A stretch of 64,000 nucleotides of DNA from Cantharellus purpuraceus (Eukaryota; Basidiomycota; Agaricomycetes; Cantharellales; Hydnaceae), in contig JALBUN010000006.1 of NCBI GenBank assembly GCA_025174535.1, positions 1,240,001-1,304,000 on the forward strand, written 5' to 3'. The first letter of the stretch is position 1; each line of letters starts with the position of its first letter. Positions 58,326 through 64,000 of the stretch are shown here, one piece after another. The notes under the pieces are model-generated. The model saw nothing but the letters and a program-made list of their open reading frames with translations. It had not been told where the DNA came from and searched no databases. The translations under genes were made by a program, and so were the position numbers.

Positions 58326-60948
58326 ATGGAGGAAGGCTCTGTACTACTCCACCACAATCCCTCCTGTCTTTCCCAACGCTCAAATTTCCAACTATCTCAC
58401 TTTCATGTTACTCACATTCAACGCGACCTAATGGCCCATCTTGACCGGCTCAAAATTTTCCTTGCAACCGCTCCTTCACGCTGGTCAGCTACAAATACGA
58501 TTGTCAACTCTCACCAGCACCCTGCTTTAAACCGCTTTCTTCTTCCATCCGGCGAATATGTCACATGCGTCTTGTGGTCGGGACTCTACCATATTACTGG
58601 TACCGATATTGTCCGCGCCCTTGTGTTTCGATTCGAAGCATTCGGGCGTCCAGTACGCAACATAAAGAAGTTTGAGGAGGGTATTTTCAGTGACCTCCGA
58701 AACTTGAAGCCTGGCCATGATGCGTGCTTGGAAGAGCCAAAGGTGTGTCTGAGATCCAAACGCAATCCCCGTCGTCTCATGGAACATGCAGTCTCCGTTC
58801 CTTGATCTCCTCTTCAGGTACCAGTGCATCCGTACACAGAAGAAACAGAAAGTCTTCTACTGGTGCGCAGGCTAATCATAAATCAACATCGTGATAATTG
58901 ACCTTTTTCGGACAGGTTCTCTGTTCCCCATGACCGTCTTTTCCTGGATGCCCTTGAACGAGACCTCAAGCGCGAAAGAATGGGTCTTGAATCTACCACC
59001 GCCGTCGTAGCAGAACCCGCCCTCTCCTTTTCGTACGACCCTAAGCGCCCGCTGTACGAACAATTTGCAGTTGCTACCAAGTCCAACCCCAACCCCGTTG
59101 AATCGGACCCTGAAGGCACTTCACCAGCTGGTCGCCAGGCTCACTCAGAGCCCACTGCTTATGCCAGTGCATCATCCGTATCGCTCCCTGAGTTCGACTA
59201 CGCCAGCAACAGGTCGTCGATGGAGAGCCCCAAATCATCATTGGATAGTTCCAGTGTACACACTGAGCCACCGACTCCTTCAAACGATGCTCCTCCAAAC
59301 TCCCTTGCGCGCTCTCCCTTCTTCAACATGTTTGCGCTTTTCGAAGGTAGCCCGACATATAAGCAGCGGCGAAAGAAGCCCAACAAAAGCCGCAGGTGTT
59401 CAGGTGATGAGGATAGAGACAGCAGCAGGCACAGTCTGGACATTGGCTCTCAGAGTTTGGACACTAGCAAGCACTTATTGGAGGGACCTAGTCCTATGCG
59501 CTCCCAACCGCGTAACCATTCCGCCGGACTGGCAGGACCCTGCCAATTTAGATTTACGAGCGGTACCCCCAAAATTTCGCCTACGGCGCCTGGTAGTAGA
59601 CTTGGCCAGCAAGCACAAGCAGCACATTCCCTTCCTGCGCCCACTTCTGACCATCGTTGCCCCTTATATACCTGTCGCGGTGCTTTTGCAAATACCGAGT
59701 TGCTGGAAGATCACATGCGTGCACACGAAGATGACCGCCAGCGTGTCGATAAACATCAAGGTGACACGGATATAGAGATCAAAGACGTTAATCCATACCC
59801 AAATGTTCAAGTTGTGCGCGGTACACAACAGCTACAATACCCACATGGGAGTCCTGAAATTCCTCAGTTCACCCATGTGCTCACTAGCCCTGACGGGTGT
59901 TCTACTTACAATGGTGAAGATGATTCGGCCTATGCCGCTCCCGGTCGATGGACAAACCAGTCTGCTGAGAGTTCTGCATACAGCACTGTGAACGCATCGG
60001 TGCCCAACTCAGGGTATGCATGCTTCTTCAGACCACCCGCTGGAATTTTACTTACCTTTGTACAGACATATACAAGGTTACGCCTACGATACCTCCAGTG
60101 CCGAGGCTGACTCCAGATCGTCTTCGGAGGCACCCCCGCCTCTGGCTTCTGCATCTGATCAATCGTACTACTCGGACGATCACCCATACCAACCATACCC
60201 AGTCTCCGCGCCCTCAAACCGGCTGAACTTTGCCCCATATTATCCGCCATCTACTGCACCAGCTGACCCCTACGCAGTTCGCCGCCCGCGCTCTGTCACG
60301 CCATCGCCCCCCAACCGGGCGCCCCATGCCCGCCGGCCTTCCACTGCAAATGAGGTTCCAACTACTTTTGGCTCTTCTCACTTCCACACTTCTTCATGGA
60401 GGCATCACTCGGGGTCATACGCTCCTCGAGGATATCATCCTTATGCTACGCCAGCTCACGATCACTCATATGGAACGGAGACATCGCACTCGAGTCCTAG
60501 CAGTAGCCCGTTCGCGGTGAGCCTTAACACGCCTTCATCAGAATACCCCTCCGAATCACCCCATGCGACGGAGTATGGATCAGAGTCATCGCCACAGATG
60601 CACTCTCAACACCACGAATATGCCACTCCACAGGAGCCGAGCCCCCATTTACAGGCTCAGTTTGCGCACGTAGTCAGCCTTGAGAACGTATCCCCCGTTG
60701 AGAACCCGGGTTTCTCATATCCAGAGACCTACGATGAGTGTGGCTCGGGTTCTAATCAGGCTACGTTTACCGGGTCCTCTGAGAGTGTTGAAACTACTCC
60801 TGTCACCTACCAGTACACAGCTGAAGCTGCGGGATACACATCGCGCTCTGGGTCATCGACTGATGATGCTGTTTACCATCTGGATCCGATGGCTCCAGCT
60901 CATCATGCGCAAATGCATCAGCATTATTACGAGCAACAGGTCGCCTAA
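58326..60948 (+). CDS. STE12: STE12-type homeodomain-like transcription factor, 822 aa
   Basis: Exons 58326-58742, 58792-58862, 58916-60013 and 60066-60948 give 823 codons. The STE domain spans residues about 37-185: LDRLKIFLATAPSRWS, GEYVTCVLWSGLYHITGTDI, VRALVFRFEAFGRPV, KKFEEGIFSDLRNLKPG, SPFLDLLFRYQCIRTQKKQK, VFYWFSVPHDRLFLDALERD. This domain binds pheromone-response or filamentation elements in target promoters and is switched on by a MAPK. A single C2H2 unit (CPLYTCRGAFANTELLEDHM, then RAH) lies near residue 405. Basidiomycete Ste12 proteins usually carry two C-terminal fingers, and here the second is not visible. The rest is Ser/Pro/Tyr-rich, typical of an activation region. It ends QQVA. 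Confidence 0.92.
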
Positions 60949-62218
60949 ATCGGTCGACTATATCAAACATTGCGCCCCCATGCGCGCATCCTATTTCCAG
61001 CATGACGTCTATCCTTTATCCAACCTCTCATTCACTCCCTTGTTTAGTGATGCCCCGACCAGAAACTACTCTAGACATTATAATAATCCTCTGCCTTCCT
61101 ACTAATTGCGAGTTATTACGTTATTCTGCCGATCATCGACATCTATTGCGTTACCCGCCTGTTTCTCTTGGCTTCCACTTACTGGCTTGTCTCAACACCG
61201 TACACCGTATCACTTCCTCGCAGTATGTGTCATAATCGTGTATTCCCTTCCATTCGTTTCTGGGGTTTCCCCCTCACGATCTTTTCCCACTGTCTTACTG
61301 AACATTGATCCTTTCATTCACGGAGATATCTTTTTACACTTACCACCTTATAGTTGAGCCAGTAATGCTCACCCCACATACTGCTAACTACATTAAAATG
61401 TTGTGATGAAGTCGCACAAGACTTTGTAGCCAACTACTACCTTCCTTTACTTCGGTTTATCCTGATTTACAACCCATTTTGTTTGTTCGGATAAATGTTC
61501 ATGGCTCACTAATAGGACTCAGCCATGCATCTATGCCACTCACAGGTATACTACGTATGCCTAATATGCATAATTACCCAGTTTGGACACAATTCAGTCA
61601 TATGCATACTAATTGTCTGTGGTCACAGGTGCGACTCACCTTTTAGATATTTGATGCATCCGAAATCATTTTTGCGGATGTTTTTTCAGAGCACGGAGCC
61701 TACTGGGTTAGGTACCCTTGACTGCACATGCGTCTAACAGAATTATGATAGGTAGGCTGTAATCAAAGTGATGGTGCGCCACAGGCACCAGGTGGAGGCG
61801 AATGAATAAGATGTGGAATATAGACAGTAGATACTCGAGAGAATATTGACCATACACAAACGAATGTTTAATTGTTGCAGTAACGTCATCATAATTAAAT
61901 CGGCTGACAACACTGGCGAGTGAATAGATAGGCATCAATGTTAGAGCCGTGTACGGTGTCCAGGTATGGTGCTGGATCCAAGTGCACCTTTTTATTCTCA
62001 TGCGCACCAACTCTGAATGTGCGAAACATTATTCAGATTCAAAAGTAATCGATGTTCATGATTGAGTTTTCGCCAACTCAACATTTTGTAGATAAAAAAG
62101 TGTGAAAGTTTTCAGGAATATTTTTTTGTGCGGTTTGACCACCAATACCACCCAGCTTATTATTAGAACAGCCGACTTGTACAAAAGCAGGCGAATTCCT
62201 GCTGATATCGACATCGAA
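60949..62218. other. Intergenic, STE12 3' region
   Basis: AT-rich sequence with short frames only. It lies between the convergent 3' ends of STE12 and the membrane-protein gene. Nothing recognised. Confidence 0.45.
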
Positions 62219-62837
62219 TCAAGTTCTCTTAACGCGCACCCGAGTGATTGCTCCTATTAACGCTGAGGTGGCGGCTGTCCCCTGGCCAGGAGCGGTTGGA
62301 GTTTCAGTCGTTGCTACAGTGGCTGAAGATATTGCGACCTGTGGTTTCGAAGCCTGTCCCTGGTCCCCACTTCCCTTGTTCCTTCTTTGGACCATGTTAC
62401 CAATCACCCCACCGACCACCCCAGCGATGACAAGAACGACAATAATTAGCCCAATAGTCCACTTTGGCGTCAACTGACATCTCCGATTGCGTGTTTTTCC
62501 TAAGGTGTGCGGTTTTGGAGATGATAGACTCGTTCCAGAAACTTCCTTCGTGATGGTGGAGGTACCGGCTTCCAGGTGACTGTGCACTAACGCTGGAGCA
62601 TTAGGCACAACCCTCGTGTTGTAGCCATCTTTCAGAATGGAGATGTCATAGCCTAGCTATTCTAAAGTCAACTGAAGACAGCAGTAGAGGAAATAGCAGA
62701 CTCAAGACCTCATCATTATGATCAGTTTTGGCTCTTAGAGTGGGAATTGGTGTTTGCGGTTGAGGTAAGTTCCGGAAGGCACCCTGACTGACACCAGAAA
62801 GTGTACTAGTCTGGGTATAAAGTGGTTGATCAACCAT
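62219..62837 (-). CDS. Small single-pass membrane protein (copy A), 188 aa
   Basis: Exons 62837-62709 and 62656-62219 close in frame. The protein starts MVDQPLYTQTSTLSG and has a proline-rich patch (NLPQPQTPIPT), then LGYDISILKDGYNTRVVP, HSHLEAGTSTITKE and a basic stretch (KTRNRR). One transmembrane helix follows (WTIGLIIVVLVIAGVVGGVI), and a Thr/Ala-rich tail ends VRVKRT. There is no signal peptide. Positive charges before the helix suggest an inside N-terminus. Family and function are unknown. A second, damaged copy lies about 600 bp upstream on the same strand, so this is a tandem duplicate. Confidence 0.65.
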
Positions 62838-63433
62838 TGTGTAGACGATATGTGATGTACTGGATGTGGGGTCGTGCTACAACCCATCTCTATTGTTTCA
62901 GCTCTTGAGGCTTTTACTTAGCGCCCTACCTTGACAGTACATGAGAACTTGGTGCCTACGTTGCTGTGGCCAGACAGCTAGGCACATCAAAAGCAGGGCT
63001 CGGAAGCATTGCGGCACCTCACTATGATTGTCAGTGCCGCCACGTCTATCGGGGACTACATGCCACGCTGAGCAGCGCTCTGAAATGGTGAGAAGCACGG
63101 TATCGATTGACCGGCACGAGTACGGACACACCTGCAGTATTTTCAGTTACTTAGTTCGAAGGTTTAGCTGGTGTGGTATTGGATTGAAACACAATATGAC
63201 AAGCGAGCAGTTCATGCATGAGCGTTACAATTAAGCGGAGAACACTGGAAGGACAGACCTACACGGACCATGTCTTTCGATGGAGCTACCTCGACAAAAC
63301 CTCCTTTCGCTATCTAAAGAAGACAGTCGAGGATGGAGTCGTGGTGATAGTCAACAGCAACAGGAGGTCAGAACTGTTTCGTGTCCGTCACTCGTCACCG
63401 TGACCTCTGTTGTGACTGGTATCGAATTGATGT
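62838..63433. other. Spacer between membrane-protein copies A and B
   Basis: No gene seen; it holds the promoter of copy A and the 3' remnant of copy B. Confidence 0.4.
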
Positions 63434-63922
63434 TCAATGTCGTATTCGGACTCGCAACCTGGTGAGGCAGTTTGATCGTTGTTTTTCTTTCAAACCAACA
63501 CCGACCACCCCACCACCACAGCTCCAACAATGACGAGAATGACAATAACCAGCCCAATACACTGCTTTCGTAAAATGTCTTCGTGCGTGTATCGCTGGAA
63601 GTGTGTCTTGAGACGATGGATTGCTTCCAAAATACTCCTTTGTTAGAGTCCCAGCTTCCAAGTGAGAACTCCATGCTGGCGCAGCCAGTGGCGTTCGGCA
63701 TGAGTTCGGATTTGGGCTGGCATCCTTCAGAATCGAAATGTCATAGCCTAGCTATTTGATTCAAAAGTAAGTCAAAAGAGAGAAGAATTGGAGACAGCTA
63801 ACCTCAGCATCGCGACCAATCCTGACTCCCGAAGTGGGTGCTGGTGTTTGTGGTTGAGGTAAGTTTCGGAAAGAAGGCAGACTGAAATCCGTAGTCTGGG
63901 TATAAAGCGGTCGGTCAACCAT
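63434..63922 (-). pseudogene. Frameshifted paralogue of the small membrane protein (copy B)
   Basis: Exon 1 (63922-63803, MVDRPLYTQTTDFSLPSFRN, NLPQPQTPAPT) and the splice to CTAGGC at 63751 mirror copy A, as does LGYDISILKD and SHLEAGTLTKE. After SSQDT the frame that continues gives no helix. The transmembrane stretch (IGLVIVILVIVGAVVVG) is found in another frame and stops soon after, and a tail resembling copy A (QVASPNTTL) lies in a third. This fits decay by small indels. A sequencing error or an unseen splice could also explain it. The codons before the break look intact. Confidence 0.5.
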
Positions 63923-64000
63923 GGCTTAGATGGTAAGGAGGGTAGGCAATCATTTACTGGTCGGTTACTTGATATAATAGCTGTGGTCTCGTTTGAAGCG

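Noticed and set aside
1..64000. CRISPR arrays, bacterial operons or ribosome binding sites
   Set aside because: The genome is eukaryotic; no spaced identical repeats of that kind were seen.

Overview
The window is fungal, almost certainly from a mushroom-forming basidiomycete (Agaricomycotina). Genes are split by many 45-70 nt GT-AG introns, are tightly packed where conserved, and include two STE3-type pheromone receptors and short CaaX-type pheromone precursors. Most gene models below were rebuilt by joining exons by eye. Terminal exons and a few splice sites are inferences, but reading frames close across the junctions in every model where I checked them.

Layout. 1-15.5 kb is conserved housekeeping: a 5'-truncated trehalose synthase regulatory-type subunit, DML1/misato, mitochondrial ribosomal protein uS19m, a START-like protein, RPN14/PAAF1, a double-Myb telobox protein (Tay1/Teb1 type) and RPN9. 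15.5-26.2 kb is a gene-poor pheromone/receptor (P/R, 'B-type') mating locus in the order pheromone 1 (+), receptor 1 (-), receptor 2 (-), pheromone 2 (+). 26.2-30.4 kb holds a divergent pair: an acidic/RG-rich protein and CNOT11. 30.4-47.8 kb is gene-poor, with a single-pass membrane protein, two related C2H2 zinc-finger genes and a degenerate tandem repeat of about 100-116 bp. 47.8-61 kb is conserved again: a PAK kinase with PH and CRIB domains (CLA4/STE20 type), prefoldin subunit 3, MRD1 and STE12. 62.2-63.9 kb holds a small duplicated membrane-protein gene whose second copy looks frameshifted.

How the genes fit together. Pheromone precursors, their seven-helix receptors, a PAK-type kinase and the transcription factor STE12 are classic parts of one fungal mating-signal pathway, and here all lie within about 45 kb. 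A GGACAATG-type element lies upstream of all four pheromone and receptor genes, and an identical 14-bp version sits about 100 bp upstream of both receptors, suggesting shared control by an HMG-box regulator. These are the most interesting features, together with a 6-nt micro-exon in the trehalose gene that rebuilds a conserved GT20 motif.
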